Translations under genes and position numbers: made by a program
Assembly: GCF_018449635.1 (NCBI RefSeq)
Contig: NZ_JAAVUV010000022.1
Location: 1-36,864, forward strand
Source of the DNA: Caballeronia sp. dw_276
GTDB lineage: Bacteria > Pseudomonadota > Gammaproteobacteria > Burkholderiales > Burkholderiaceae
Length of the DNA: 36,864 nucleotides
Direction: 5' to 3'
The notes under the pieces: generated by a model
The model's database searches: none
What the model saw: only the letters and a program-made list of their open reading frames with translations
Told to the model about the DNA's origin: nothing
Shown: piece after piece, positions 9,714 through 19,291 of the stretch
Numbering within the stretch: position 1 is the stretch's first letter
Layout of the letters: each line of letters starts with the position of its first letter

Positions 9714-10767
9714 GCACTCAAGGCACTCGAACATCAACGTCAACTGGAAAATGATGCCAGGTTACGACCGCTTGCCCCGTATATTTACGGTCATTCCGCG
9801 CACACCGGATGCACGCCGTTACAGTGAAGACCTGGATGCCCTGACGCATTGGAGCGATCGATCCGGTTGCGCGGGTGTGCTCCTGTTCACCGGCACTCAC
9901 ACCCCGATCGATCCGTGGGTGGCCGCGCAAAGGATCATTTCTCAAAGTCAATCGCTCGAACCCATCATCGCCGTGAACCCGGCGTTCATGCATCCATTAA
10001 GCGTTGCGCGGATGGTTTCGTCGATCGCGCAGATTTACGGCCGCAAGGTTCATCTGAACCTTATCGCGGGTACGTCACTGGGAGAACTCGAATCGATTGG
10101 CGACCGCAGCGGTCATGACAACCGTTACGGTCGCCTGAAGGAATACGCTGAGATCTTTTGTCTTTTGATGTCGAGTCAACGTCCGGTCAGCTTCGAGGGC
10201 AATCACTATAGCGTTGCCGATTTACAGCTGCTACCGGCGCTCCCCAAGGCGTTTTCGCCGGGACTGTTCATCGCGGGTCATTCGCGTCCAGCGTTGGAAC
10301 TGGCCACCCGGGTCGGCGCGCAACGCATGTGCATGCTTCCACCGTCGGTCGATCAGCGTGCAGAGCCCGGTGCGGCGCTGCATTTCGGTGTGGTAGTCGC
10401 GGAAAGCTGGAATGAGGCTCGCGACACTGCGACCGCACTCTTTCCGATCGACGAAGACGGTCCGGAGATGGTCGCCGCATCGATGAGCAATACCGACGCC
10501 CTCTGGAAGCACAGTCTCCATCGTGAAGCGGAGAAACAGGCAGAAGCGGCGCTTATGGCACCCGGTGTCTGGCTTCAACCATACCGCATGGGTCAGGCGG
10601 ACTGCCCATATCTGGTCGGTAGTCGATCCGACGTGGCAGAGATGCTGTTGAGACTGATCAGTGGTGGGAACTCGACATTCGTTATCGAGATCCCCCTGAA
10701 TGCATCCATTTTACAAGAGCTCGCGAAAACTCTCGACATCGTCCGGAAGACGCTGGAAAACAAGTAG
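9682..10767 (+). CDS. Luciferase-like (flavin-dependent) monooxygenase
   Basis: About 361 residues of the bacterial-luciferase/alkanesulfonate-monooxygenase fold. Seen are GVLLFTGTH near the N-terminus, IIAVNPAFMHPLSVARM, HLNLIAGTS, then a stretch with SFEGNHYSV and a C-terminal LFIAGHSRPALELA. Such enzymes use reduced flavin supplied by a separate reductase; members are common tailoring enzymes in NRPS/PKS loci, but the substrate cannot be read here and no reductase gene is in view. Start: ATG 9682 has GGAG at 8 bp and overlaps panD by 32 bp, suggesting coupling; ATG 9667 and ATG 9751 are also in frame, and the conserved domain begins only after 9751. Confidence 0.85.
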   Translation: MCRPRNGRHSKHSRHSNINVNWKMMPGYDRLPRIFTVIPRTPDARRYSEDLDALTHWSDRSGCAGVLLFTGTHTPIDPWVAAQRIISQSQSLEPIIAVNPAFMHPLSVARMVSSIAQIYGRKVHLNLIAGTSLGELESIGDRSGHDNRYGRLKEYAEIFCLLMSSQRPVSFEGNHYSVADLQLLPALPKAFSPGLFIAGHSRPALELATRVGAQRMCMLPPSVDQRAEPGAALHFGVVVAESWNEARDTATALFPIDEDGPEMVAASMSNTDALWKHSLHREAEKQAEAALMAPGVWLQPYRMGQADCPYLVGSRSDVAEMLLRLISGGNSTFVIEIPLNASILQELAKTLDIVRKTLENK

Positions 10768-11386
10768 GTGCACGCAAGTGACATAGCATCTAGGCAATGA
10801 CGACCGGATAAGAATTAGGATGGCACACCCGGTCAGAGTTGTACGTATTGAACTACTGCACAAGCGATCAGCGCGATCACTTGTGCATGTGCACAGTTTT
10901 TTCCAAGTCGTGATACGCTGCTGAAAGTTTGGCTCGACCAGCGTATAAACGCAGTATCTCTTCTAGTTAGTCTCGTAGCAAACCCTAGTATCGAGTGTAA
11001 GGAGAAAAGTTTCGATGGCTGACAAATAGCTTTCGTTAGGTGTTTATGAGGAATACCTTTTTTGTAAAGATAAGACGAGGCGACCACGGCACTTGACGAG
11101 GTGCTGCAAGTGTGACGATCTCCCGTATTCACAGCAGTCATTGCAGCATACATGACATCGAATTGAGACAGCGGCGGCGTGTCATGGGCCTCTCTGAGAT
11201 AGCGAGATGTGCTGAATGAAATGCTTCCGCATTCAGTCAAACGGTGATTAGAAACCCGCTTTAAGATTTCAAAAATTCGCTTTAAATGTCTACTTTCCAC
11301 GCGACGCGGTTATCCTAAAGCGCAGTTTTGATATTTATAGAAATTTTTGTTTTGATCATTTAAAGATAACTGGCAGAAATCAAGCT
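10768..11386. other. AT-rich gap upstream of the sigma-54 regulator
   Basis: 619 bp with visibly lower GC than the flanking genes. One minus-strand frame (10833-11300, 155 codons) is open but has no domain I recognise and no clear ribosome binding site, so I do not call it. The last 80 bp are very AT-rich and probably hold the promoter of the regulator gene. Confidence 0.4.
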
Positions 11387-12757
11387 TTGACAATTGACTC
11401 CTTAACAGTTCTGTTCGTCGAAGACGACGATGACGTTCGAAAGGGTAGCGTCCAAGCTTTCGAACTAAATGGCCTGAAGGTCCAGCCGTTCAGTCGCGCA
11501 GAAAGCGTACTGCCTCGAATCACGTTCGGATTCCCCGGGATCGTGGTCACAGATTTGCGCCTTCCCGGCATGGATGGCATCAGCTTGCTCAAACAGATCA
11601 AGCAGATCGATGAAACGATTCCCGTCATCGTGATCACAGGACACGGCGATATCTCGATCGCGGTCGACACGATGCGACAGGGTGCCTACGATTTCATCGC
11701 GAAGCCGTTCTCATCGGACTATCTGATCGAAGTGACGCGACGCGCGCTCGAAAAGCGCTACCTGACGCTCGAGCTGGCCACATTAAAGAATGCGCTTAAG
11801 CACCGCGACCAGATCGAGTCGCGCATTCTCGGCCAGTCGCGGGCGATCGTCGATTTGCGAAGGATGATCCTAGAACTCGCAGACACGGATGCGAGCGTCC
11901 TGATCCTCGGAGACACAGGAACCGGAAAGGAACTCGTCGCACGTTCACTACACGATTTCGGCCTTCGGAAGTCGAACAATTTTGCCGCGATCAACTGCGC
12001 AGGCATTCCGGAAATGCTGTTCGAAAGTGAAGTGCTGGGACACGAGGCTGGGTCGTTCACTGGTGCTATCAAGCGTCGCATCGGCAAGATCGAATACGCG
12101 AAAAACGGTACCTTGTTTCTTGACGAAGTCGAAACCATGCAGCGCTCGCTGCAGGCAAAACTGCTGAGAATTCTTCAGGAGCGCTCCTTCGAACGGGTGG
12201 GTTCCAACGAAGCCATTCCAATGGAATGTAGGATCATCGCAGGCACCAAAAGCAATCTTTTAGAACTCTCGCAGGACGGCGATTTCCGAGATGATCTCTA
12301 CTACAGGCTCGGTGTCGTCACACTCGAAATTCCGCCTCTGCGCGACCGGCGGGAAGACATTCCAGTGCTGTTCGAACATTTCGTTTTGCAGGCCGCATTG
12401 TCGTATAACCGCCCTGCGCCCGATGTTCCCCAGGCGTTGATCCGCGAATTGATGTCGCGACCATGGCTTGGGAATGTCCGCGAGCTTCGCAATTTCGCAG
12501 AACGATTTTCCCTCGGCATGCTCAATCGGGCAGATGTCCCAAATGGCGAGCAAAGTATTCGCGAAGAGTTGTCGCTGGAAGCGCAGTTGAATGGATTCGA
12601 GCGCTACCTTATCGAATATGCTCTTCGGACCTGTATGGGGCGCGCGTCGCTCGCCAGCGAACAGCTCAGTATTCCAAAGAAGACGCTCTACGACAAAATG
12701 CGTCGTCTCGGCATCGACACGAATGAGTTCAAGATTGCTTCGCCAGAGAAGCAATGA
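11387..12757 (+). CDS. Sigma-54-dependent response regulator, NtrC/DctD type
   Basis: 456 residues in three parts. An N-terminal receiver domain has acidic residues at 12-16, phospho-acceptor Asp56 (VVTDLRLPGMDG) and Lys107 in KPF. The central AAA+ domain has Walker A GDTGTGKE at 175-182, a sigma-54 contact loop reading GSFTGA at 222-227, and Walker B LFLDEV at 243-248. The C-terminal Fis-type helix-turn-helix contains ASEQLSIPKKTLYDKMRRLG. It should activate sigma-54 promoters after phosphorylation. No histidine kinase is in the window. Sigma-54-type promoters before the NRPS gene and the export operon make it the likely pathway regulator. The start is TTG 11387; the usual loop is GAFTGA, so Ala-to-Ser is a small oddity. 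Confidence 0.93.
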   Translation: MTIDSLTVLFVEDDDDVRKGSVQAFELNGLKVQPFSRAESVLPRITFGFPGIVVTDLRLPGMDGISLLKQIKQIDETIPVIVITGHGDISIAVDTMRQGAYDFIAKPFSSDYLIEVTRRALEKRYLTLELATLKNALKHRDQIESRILGQSRAIVDLRRMILELADTDASVLILGDTGTGKELVARSLHDFGLRKSNNFAAINCAGIPEMLFESEVLGHEAGSFTGAIKRRIGKIEYAKNGTLFLDEVETMQRSLQAKLLRILQERSFERVGSNEAIPMECRIIAGTKSNLLELSQDGDFRDDLYYRLGVVTLEIPPLRDRREDIPVLFEHFVLQAALSYNRPAPDVPQALIRELMSRPWLGNVRELRNFAERFSLGMLNRADVPNGEQSIREELSLEAQLNGFERYLIEYALRTCMGRASLASEQLSIPKKTLYDKMRRLGIDTNEFKIASPEKQ

Positions 12758-12834
12758 CGTAAGAACCCCCTCTCGTCCGCTTGCTTGTCCATGCATGGCC
12801 CATCTTGTGCCCTATCATCCCGGAGACCCGTGTC

Positions 12835-13557
12835 ATGACCTACGCGAATTCGCTTGCCCGTGAACGGCTTGGCTTGCTTGGCGGCATGGGTAGCGAAGCC
12901 GCAGCCCATTTTCTTCGTGTGCTCGCCCAGCGCACGCCAGCACGCACCGATCAGGACCACCTTCCCTTTCTGATGTTGTCGTGCCCCGACATCGCCGACC
13001 GCTCGGCCGCGATTCTTGCGCTCGATCTGAGCGTGCGCGACGAGATTCTCCGCAATCTGACCGCGCTCGAACGGGCTGGCTGCGCGGCGCTGGCGATTCC
13101 CTGCAATACCGCGCATTACTGGCGCGCCTACTTCGCCGCGCACCTGACGGTGCCATTTATCGACATTGTTGAAGCCACTACGGCGCAGATCGTCAAAAGG
13201 CGCGACCGAAGCGTAGTGATTCTCGGGACACGCGCGACGATCGAGGGGCGTCTGTATGCCGATCCGCTTCTCAAACACGGTGTCGACGTCCTGCAGCCCG
13301 AGCCGGGCGTGGTCGCGCAGATCGAAGAAATGATCGCCCTAGTCAAGGCCGGCGATCGCGACCCCGCGACACGCGGCCTACAGCGCGTATTGCAAGTTCT
13401 GCAGAAGCGAGGGCTGGACGCAATCGTGCTGGCCTGCACCGAACTATCGATGATTGCGCCGTCGCCCACACATCGGTCCATTGTCGATCCCGACGTGTGC
13501 CTTGCCGACGCCTGCGTAACGTGGTGGCACGCCCACTGTGCGCAGGCGACGATCTGA
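12835..13557 (+). CDS. Aspartate/glutamate racemase family protein
   Basis: 240 residues. It has the family start GLLGGMG, the DQDHLPF stretch, and both catalytic cysteine contexts of the cofactor-independent racemases: PCNTAH (Cys90) and LACTELS (about Cys201). It probably interconverts L- and D-aspartate (or glutamate), giving a D-residue for the NRPS, which shows no epimerase domain in the visible part. ATG 12835 has GGAG 9 bp upstream; a TTG at 12781 is in frame but less likely. It lies 77 bp after the regulator and converges on the RND gene with only 27 bp between them. The usual GGMGPEA is GGMGSEA here. Confidence 0.88.
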   Translation: MTYANSLARERLGLLGGMGSEAAAHFLRVLAQRTPARTDQDHLPFLMLSCPDIADRSAAILALDLSVRDEILRNLTALERAGCAALAIPCNTAHYWRAYFAAHLTVPFIDIVEATTAQIVKRRDRSVVILGTRATIEGRLYADPLLKHGVDVLQPEPGVVAQIEEMIALVKAGDRDPATRGLQRVLQVLQKRGLDAIVLACTELSMIAPSPTHRSIVDPDVCLADACVTWWHAHCAQATI

Positions 13558-13584
13558 CCGGCGGCGCCTGCAGTGCACTGAACG

Positions 13585-16500
13585 CTACGCCTCGGCTTCC
13601 TCCGGCTTCGCGATACGCGCGCGTGCACGCGTCGCGACTTGCGCCAGCATCAGATAGACGAGCGGAACGAGCAGCAGGCTCAACACGGTCGAGGTCAACA
13701 ACCCGCAAGCGACCGTCAGTCCCAACTGTGCACGTAAGCTGTCGGCATCCAGATTGAGCGCGAGCGGCAGCATACCCCCCAGCATTGCGCACGATGTCAT
13801 GATCACCGGCCGCACCCGATATCGGCATGCCAGCAGAATCGCACGCGCATGCGAGATGTGACGACGGCGAACGGCGGCCACCGCGTATTCGACCAACAGA
13901 ATCGAGTTTTTCGCGACAAGGCCCAGCAGTGTCATCAGGCCGATCACCGCAGGCAGCGAAAGAGGATAGCCCACCAGATAGAGCCCGCCGAGCGATCCGC
14001 CGAGCGATAGCGGTAGAGCTACCAGTATGGTGAACGGCTGGAACAGGTCGTTGAACAGCACGACGAGCATCAGATAGATGAATGCAACGCCGACGATCAT
14101 CGCGCCAAAGAAGCTCCCGAACAGCTGCCCCATGAATTCCGCATCGCCCGAAGGCTGCTGCCGGATCCCCGCCGGTAACGTCCGAATAGCCGCAAGCGTG
14201 TCGAGAATGCCCGCGACCTGCCCCAGCGTCCGCGTTTCGAGCGGGATATATAGGGTGATGTTGCGCTGGCGGTCGTAGCGGTTGATCGATGCCGGCTCGC
14301 CCTGACGGCTGAGTGACGCAACCAGCCCGAGCGGCACGCTGCCGCTCGCCGAGGTCACCGGCAGTTGTTCCAGGGCCGACAGGGCGTACTCCCGCGGTAA
14401 CGCGACGGTCGTCCGGACACGTAGCTGACGCAACGGCAGTTGCAAATATGGCAACTGGTCCTCAGGCATATCGCCCGTCACGATTCGCAGCGCCTGGTTG
14501 ATCGAATCCGCACTGACCCCGAGTACCGAGCTGCGTAGCAGGTCGGGCTTCGCCACCCACTCCGTGAGCTGCGACGATTCCGACGATGCGATGCCGTACA
14601 GGCCCGCACGCTCCGCCTCGCTCACCACCTGCTTTGCGGTCGCTTCCAGCAATGCGGGATCGTTGCCCGTCAGCACGAGGCGATAGTTCTCGCCACCTTC
14701 GCCGTCCACCACGAAGCGCGCACCCGAAACACCGGCGAGCCTCGCGCGAATCGTCGCTGCGACCTGCGTCTGGCTCCGAGGCCGCTCACCCGTCGGAACC
14801 AGGGCGAACGTGATTGCTCCATATGGCGAGGTCGGTGTTCCAACTGTCAGGAATGTCGATGCAATCTCCGGGATGCCGGCCGCCACGCCGGCGCCCTTCA
14901 ACATCACAGCCGTCATATCGGTCACCGGCCGGCCGTTCGCGAACGAGGCGCTTGCAACGATGCTGCCACTGTCTTGCGGCGGCAAGAAGGAACGCGGCAA
15001 CGAGAGAAACAGTCCTGTCGTCACGCTGAGCAATCCGAGACAGACAACGCCGATCCACACGCCATGCCGCATGCACCATGAGACCGCGCGCAGATACCGC
15101 CTCGGCAAACGTTGGACACGGTGAGGCAAGTCGGGCTTTTTGAGCAGACCCAGCGCCAGCACTGGAACCAGCAACCGTGCAACGAGCAGCGACGACAGGA
15201 CGGCAACTGACGCTGTCCAGCCGAATTGCCAGAAATAGCGACCCGTCACGCCGCCCAGGAAGGCGGTGGGTAAAAAAATCGCCACGACAGCGAGTGAAGT
15301 TGCCAGCACAGTCAGGGCGATTTCACTGACCGCATCGGCGATCGCCTGATAACGGCCGACGTCCCGCCGCAGATGTCGCGAGATGTTTTCGACCTCGACG
15401 ATGGCGTCGTCGATCAGCACGCCGATCACAAGTGTCAGCGCCAGCAACGTCACGGTATTGAGCGAATATCCCGACCACTGCATCACGATGAACGTCGGCA
15501 ACGCCGAGAGCGGAAGCGCGAGGGCCGCGATCAACGTAGCCCGCAGATCGCGCAGGAACAGTCCGACAACCACCACGGCGAGCAGACAGCCGGTATAGAG
15601 AACATTCATTGAATGTCGATAGGTCGCGGCGATTTCTTCGACCTGATTGCTCACCTCCCGAACATGAACGGTCAGCCCGGTGCGGTTGAGTTCATCGACG
15701 GTCGAGCGCACTTTCGCGGCGAGCGTGACCTCGTCGGCACTCGCCGACGAGTACACGTTGAGCGCGACGACAGGCTTACCGTTGAAATACGCCGGATGGC
15801 TGTCTCGCGACGTGGTGTCGTCGACCGTCGCAATGTCGCCGAGCCTGACGAGCCCCGTCGAACTACGAATACCGGTTCGCGCCAGCGCAACAGCTCCGCC
15901 AGAGGCACCTTGCACACCGATCGCCTCGAACTGGCCGCCGATCTCCGCGAGGCCCGCCGACGCACCCGGAAGCGCGGCGCGCAATTGCCTCGCAACATCG
16001 TCGGGGGGCAGATGAAGCGCCGCGAGGCGCGAGGGATCGAGCGCGACCTGCACTTCGCGCTCGGCGCTGCCTTGCCGCGTTACCCGGTCGACGCCGGGTA
16101 TCGCGGCCAGCGCGCGACTCACTGCGGTGTCGGCCAGCGACGTCGCATCGACAGAATCTAGCGATGCGGAAGGTTCGACGACGTAGGTCAGCAGCAGCCG
16201 CGCTGTGGTATCGAGCCGGACAACCGGCTCGGACGCGCCCGGTGGCAGCGTCGCGCGCAGGCGGTTCATCAGGTCGCGCACGTCCGTCAACGCTTCGCGC
16301 GCCGGACGGCTCAATGCAAAACTCGCATGGATTTCAGCGGAACCGGCACGCACGCGAGAATAAACGTGTTCGCAGGATTCGAGCGAAGCAAGGCCGTCTT
16401 CGATCTTCGTCACCGCACCGCCTTCGATCTGCGAAGGTGTCGCTCCCGGCAACGACAGCACGATAACCACGTCCGGCTGATCGACGGGCGGCATGTCCGC

Positions 16501-16605
16501 GACCTTCAACTGTGTGAACGCGCGTAGCCCGAGGATCGCGAGGATCGTGAAGAGGATCAGCGGAATCAGAGGCCGCCGCAACGGCGCAGTCGACAGATTG
16601 ATCAT
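13585..16605 (-). CDS. RND efflux pump, inner-membrane permease (HAE1 type)
   Basis: 1006 residues, full length for the AcrB/MdtB/HAE1 superfamily. An N-terminal membrane helix (PLIPLILFTILAILGLRAF) is followed by a periplasmic porter domain beginning MPPVDQPDVVI, a block of helices including the proton-relay pair Asp-Asp in GVLIDDAIVEVEN near residue 400, a second periplasmic half and a second helix block ending near the C-terminus. It uses proton motive force to export hydrophobic or amphipathic compounds. It is the last gene of a four-gene operon and overlaps the membrane-fusion gene by ATGA. In this setting it is likely to export, or give resistance to, the lipopeptide. Confidence 0.95.
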   Translation of the reverse strand: MINLSTAPLRRPLIPLILFTILAILGLRAFTQLKVADMPPVDQPDVVIVLSLPGATPSQIEGGAVTKIEDGLASLESCEHVYSRVRAGSAEIHASFALSRPAREALTDVRDLMNRLRATLPPGASEPVVRLDTTARLLLTYVVEPSASLDSVDATSLADTAVSRALAAIPGVDRVTRQGSAEREVQVALDPSRLAALHLPPDDVARQLRAALPGASAGLAEIGGQFEAIGVQGASGGAVALARTGIRSSTGLVRLGDIATVDDTTSRDSHPAYFNGKPVVALNVYSSASADEVTLAAKVRSTVDELNRTGLTVHVREVSNQVEEIAATYRHSMNVLYTGCLLAVVVVGLFLRDLRATLIAALALPLSALPTFIVMQWSGYSLNTVTLLALTLVIGVLIDDAIVEVENISRHLRRDVGRYQAIADAVSEIALTVLATSLAVVAIFLPTAFLGGVTGRYFWQFGWTASVAVLSSLLVARLLVPVLALGLLKKPDLPHRVQRLPRRYLRAVSWCMRHGVWIGVVCLGLLSVTTGLFLSLPRSFLPPQDSGSIVASASFANGRPVTDMTAVMLKGAGVAAGIPEIASTFLTVGTPTSPYGAITFALVPTGERPRSQTQVAATIRARLAGVSGARFVVDGEGGENYRLVLTGNDPALLEATAKQVVSEAERAGLYGIASSESSQLTEWVAKPDLLRSSVLGVSADSINQALRIVTGDMPEDQLPYLQLPLRQLRVRTTVALPREYALSALEQLPVTSASGSVPLGLVASLSRQGEPASINRYDRQRNITLYIPLETRTLGQVAGILDTLAAIRTLPAGIRQQPSGDAEFMGQLFGSFFGAMIVGVAFIYLMLVVLFNDLFQPFTILVALPLSLGGSLGGLYLVGYPLSLPAVIGLMTLLGLVAKNSILLVEYAVAAVRRRHISHARAILLACRYRVRPVIMTSCAMLGGMLPLALNLDADSLRAQLGLTVACGLLTSTVLSLLLVPLVYLMLAQVATRARARIAKPEEAEA

Positions 16606-17765
16606 TGCGCGCTGACCGCAGAGGCCGGCCGGGCGACCGTCTGTTTGCTGGCGGTTGCGTCGCTGGACGCAGGCCGGACAAGCGCTTCGTCGCGCAACGT
16701 CGCGGCCTGCGCGAGGACGGCGCGATCCACAACGCCGAGACCGGAGAGGATTTCGATGTTATCTCGCCGCAGGCGTCCCGTCGTGACCTTCACGCGATGA
16801 ACACGGTCATGGCCGTCGACTACCATCACATACTGGAAACCGTCCCGCGCGAAGACGGCGGATCGATCGATGGACAAGGCCGGCGACATGCCGAGCCGCA
16901 CCTGTGCGGAGACATACGTACCGGGAAGCCAACGGCATTCGTGACGCGTCTGGAGATACAGCTGCGCACTGAAGCGGTTCGGCGATGCGCTCGGCGCAAC
17001 CGCGCGCACGCGCGCCGCGACCTCCCCCAGACCTGCCGTGTAGATAGTCACACTCGCCCCTTGCGGCAGACGCGACAGCAGTTCGGTATCGACGTTGGCG
17101 ACGACCTCGCAGTCCGTGCGGCTCACGATCCTGAACAGTTCCTCACCCGAGGCCGGAACGTGGCCGGGCATCGCCGAGCGCTTGCTCACGACACCATTGA
17201 TCGGCGCACGAATGACGGCATCGCCACCCTGCATCTGACTCGATGCGAGTTGCAGCTTCGCGACCGCGAGCCGCGCTTCACTGACCACCAGCTCGGTGTG
17301 GTAGCGCAGGATGTCCTGTTCACTGATCGCACCCGTGGTGGCCAGTTCCCGCGATCGCGCCAGCGTGAGGCGGCTCGCATCCAGGTTCGCGCCCGCTTCG
17401 GCCAGCATTGCGCGACGTTGTTCGATCTCGTTTGCAACGAAGCGTTTGTCGAGCCGCATCAGCACCTGTCCTTCCCGTACCGTGTCGCCTACATCGGCTT
17501 CGACGGACAACAGCGGCGCATCGTGCGACAGGGCCGAGACCGCGACTTCCCGGCTCGCCCGAACCTCGCCCTGCACCGCAATCTCAACCGGCCACTCTTC
17601 CACCAGAGGGTGAGCAACCGTCACCGCGACGGCCGGGCCCGCATCGGTTGCATCTGGTGACGCATGCCGTCCGCAGGCGCTCAACAGCCCCAGCGAAAGC
17701 AGGACGAAAAAGCCTCTTCCTATACGTGCGCGACACACGCACGAGCCTCGCATGATGAATTTCAA
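16602..17765 (-). CDS. RND membrane-fusion (periplasmic adaptor) lipoprotein
   Basis: 387 residues. A signal peptide ends in the lipobox LLSACG, so the protein should be lipid-anchored. It has the adaptor pattern: a barrel-sandwich half near SVEADVGDTVREGQVLMRLD, a coiled-coil hairpin (about residues 110-175), the second half with APINGVVSKRSAMPGHV, then beta-barrel and membrane-proximal domains. It links the RND pump to the outer-membrane factor. TTG 17765 overlaps the stop of the upstream gene and has GGAGG 9 bp upstream; ATG 17753 is the alternative. Confidence 0.94.
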   Translation of the reverse strand: MKFIMRGSCVCRARIGRGFFVLLSLGLLSACGRHASPDATDAGPAVAVTVAHPLVEEWPVEIAVQGEVRASREVAVSALSHDAPLLSVEADVGDTVREGQVLMRLDKRFVANEIEQRRAMLAEAGANLDASRLTLARSRELATTGAISEQDILRYHTELVVSEARLAVAKLQLASSQMQGGDAVIRAPINGVVSKRSAMPGHVPASGEELFRIVSRTDCEVVANVDTELLSRLPQGASVTIYTAGLGEVAARVRAVAPSASPNRFSAQLYLQTRHECRWLPGTYVSAQVRLGMSPALSIDRSAVFARDGFQYVMVVDGHDRVHRVKVTTGRLRRDNIEILSGLGVVDRAVLAQAATLRDEALVRPASSDATASKQTVARPASAVSAQ

Positions 17766-19291
17766 CGGATACCGCCTCCAACCGTCTGTGCTTGCATCGA
17801 AGTCGGTGCGGGCCAGCCGCCCCCCAACGCCGCATAAAGAGATATCCAGGCATGCGCGCTGCCTGATTCGGCAGCGATGGCATCCTGCTGGCTGCCGACG
17901 AGTCTCTGTCTTGCACTCTCGAGATCGATCAGGCTCAGTGCGCCCGCGTCGTGGCTCATTTCGCTTGCGCGGAAATATCCCGTGTAATTCGCCACCGCCA
18001 GCTGCGCCGCGGCAACCCGCTGGGCAGAAGCCTGCGTCAACGCGAGCGCATTTTCAATTTCACGCGTTGCCAGCCGCACCTGTTGCGTGTAGGTTGCCAG
18101 CGCCTCCTCATACTGTGCCCGCGCTGCCGACACACGTGCCGCGCCCGCGCCTGCGTCGAAGAGAGGAAGCACGAGCGAGCCACCCAGGGTCCAAGGTGAA
18201 AGACTCAATACCTGCCCGAGCGCGTAGTAGTCGGTTTGGGACAGCGAGCCAGTGGCGCTCACGCTGGGGAAGCGCTGCGCAATCGCGACCCCGATTTTCG
18301 CGCTCGTAGCCGCGAGCGTCCGCTCCGCCGCGCGCACGTCAGGACGCTGCGCGACGAGAGCCGCCGTTACGGTGACAGGCGCACGCGTCGGGTCGATCGT
18401 GGGTACCCGGCCCGCTCCCGCCGTGAGCAGCGTCTGCAGGCGCTTGCGATCGAAACCCGTCAGATAGACGATCTGGTCGAACACGGTCGAGCATTGGGCG
18501 TGCTTCGTGACAAGCTGCTCTCGACTGCTCGCGACGTTGCCCGCCGCAAATTGCGCATCGAGCGGCGCGGCAAAACCCGATTTCGCTTTCAATGCAACCA
18601 GATGCCCTATGTTTTTGCTTGTCTGAAGGCCTTGCGACAGATAGACGGTCATGCTCTCGCATTCCCGGTAGTCGACATAGGCTTTCGCAACGTCCGCGGC
18701 GAGTACGATGCGGGCTTCTTCGAATAGCGCCTGTTGCGACGCAAGCTGCGCATCGCCTGCCTGCACGCCGCGCCGAATGGCACCGAACAGATCGAGTTCC
18801 CACGATGCGTTCAGTCCATAAGACGTGCGATTGGCTTCCCCGCGGGTTTCCTGCCCCACGTCGGAAATGCTGGGGCTCTCATCGACAAATTCATCGAAAT
18901 TCGACCGGCTTCCCGCAAGCTGTCCGTTCAGCGCCGGAAAGAGACCGCTATTCTTTTGCTCGACCGCCGCGCCTGCGCCTTTGACCCGCGCGAGCGCGAT
19001 CGCCAGCGTGGGACTCGACCGCTCCGCCGCTTCAATCAGATCGACCATATCGCCGTCATCGAACTGCTTCCACCAGCCGACGAGCTGATCGCCTTGGTCG
19101 CCCGTCGTTCCCGTCGACGTCCATTCGGACGGCAGGTTCATCGTGCCGATATCGGGTGGACGATAATCCGGGCCGAGCATGCAGCCCGACAGCGCGGCGA
19201 CGATCATCGCGCCCAGCCAGACGCCGGCCGGCCGTCGCACGCGGGAAAAGCGCATGGTCGCTTCTGCAACTCTACACCTGCGGGTCGTCAT
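17762..19291 (-). CDS. Outer-membrane efflux lipoprotein, NodT/OprM family
   Basis: 509 residues. A signal sequence ends in lipobox ALSGC followed by MLGPDYRPP, the hallmark of NodT-type TolC-like channels. Two outer-membrane efflux repeats follow, with long helical coiled coils rich in Ala, Gln and Glu (for example RVSAARAQYEEALATYTQQV). It forms the outer-membrane exit duct for the RND pump. It overlaps the hydrolase gene by ATGA at its start and the membrane-fusion gene at its end, so the four genes are translationally coupled. Confidence 0.95.
   Translation of the reverse strand: MTTRRCRVAEATMRFSRVRRPAGVWLGAMIVAALSGCMLGPDYRPPDIGTMNLPSEWTSTGTTGDQGDQLVGWWKQFDDGDMVDLIEAAERSSPTLAIALARVKGAGAAVEQKNSGLFPALNGQLAGSRSNFDEFVDESPSISDVGQETRGEANRTSYGLNASWELDLFGAIRRGVQAGDAQLASQQALFEEARIVLAADVAKAYVDYRECESMTVYLSQGLQTSKNIGHLVALKAKSGFAAPLDAQFAAGNVASSREQLVTKHAQCSTVFDQIVYLTGFDRKRLQTLLTAGAGRVPTIDPTRAPVTVTAALVAQRPDVRAAERTLAATSAKIGVAIAQRFPSVSATGSLSQTDYYALGQVLSLSPWTLGGSLVLPLFDAGAGAARVSAARAQYEEALATYTQQVRLATREIENALALTQASAQRVAAAQLAVANYTGYFRASEMSHDAGALSLIDLESARQRLVGSQQDAIAAESGSAHAWISLYAALGGGWPAPTSMQAQTVGGGIR

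Noticed and set aside
10833..11300. 155-codon minus-strand open frame in the gap before the sigma-54 regulator
   Set aside because: No recognisable domain, no clear ribosome binding site, and amino-acid content typical of chance frames in this AT-rich stretch.
11370..11386. Sigma-54-like TGGCAGAAATCAAGC before the regulator gene
   Set aside because: Transcription would begin inside the coding region, and the -12 part is poor.
12796..12810. Sigma-54-like TGGCCCATCTTGTGC before the racemase
   Set aside because: GG-N10-GC spacing fits, but several consensus bases differ and it would leave a leader of only about 13 nt before the start codon.
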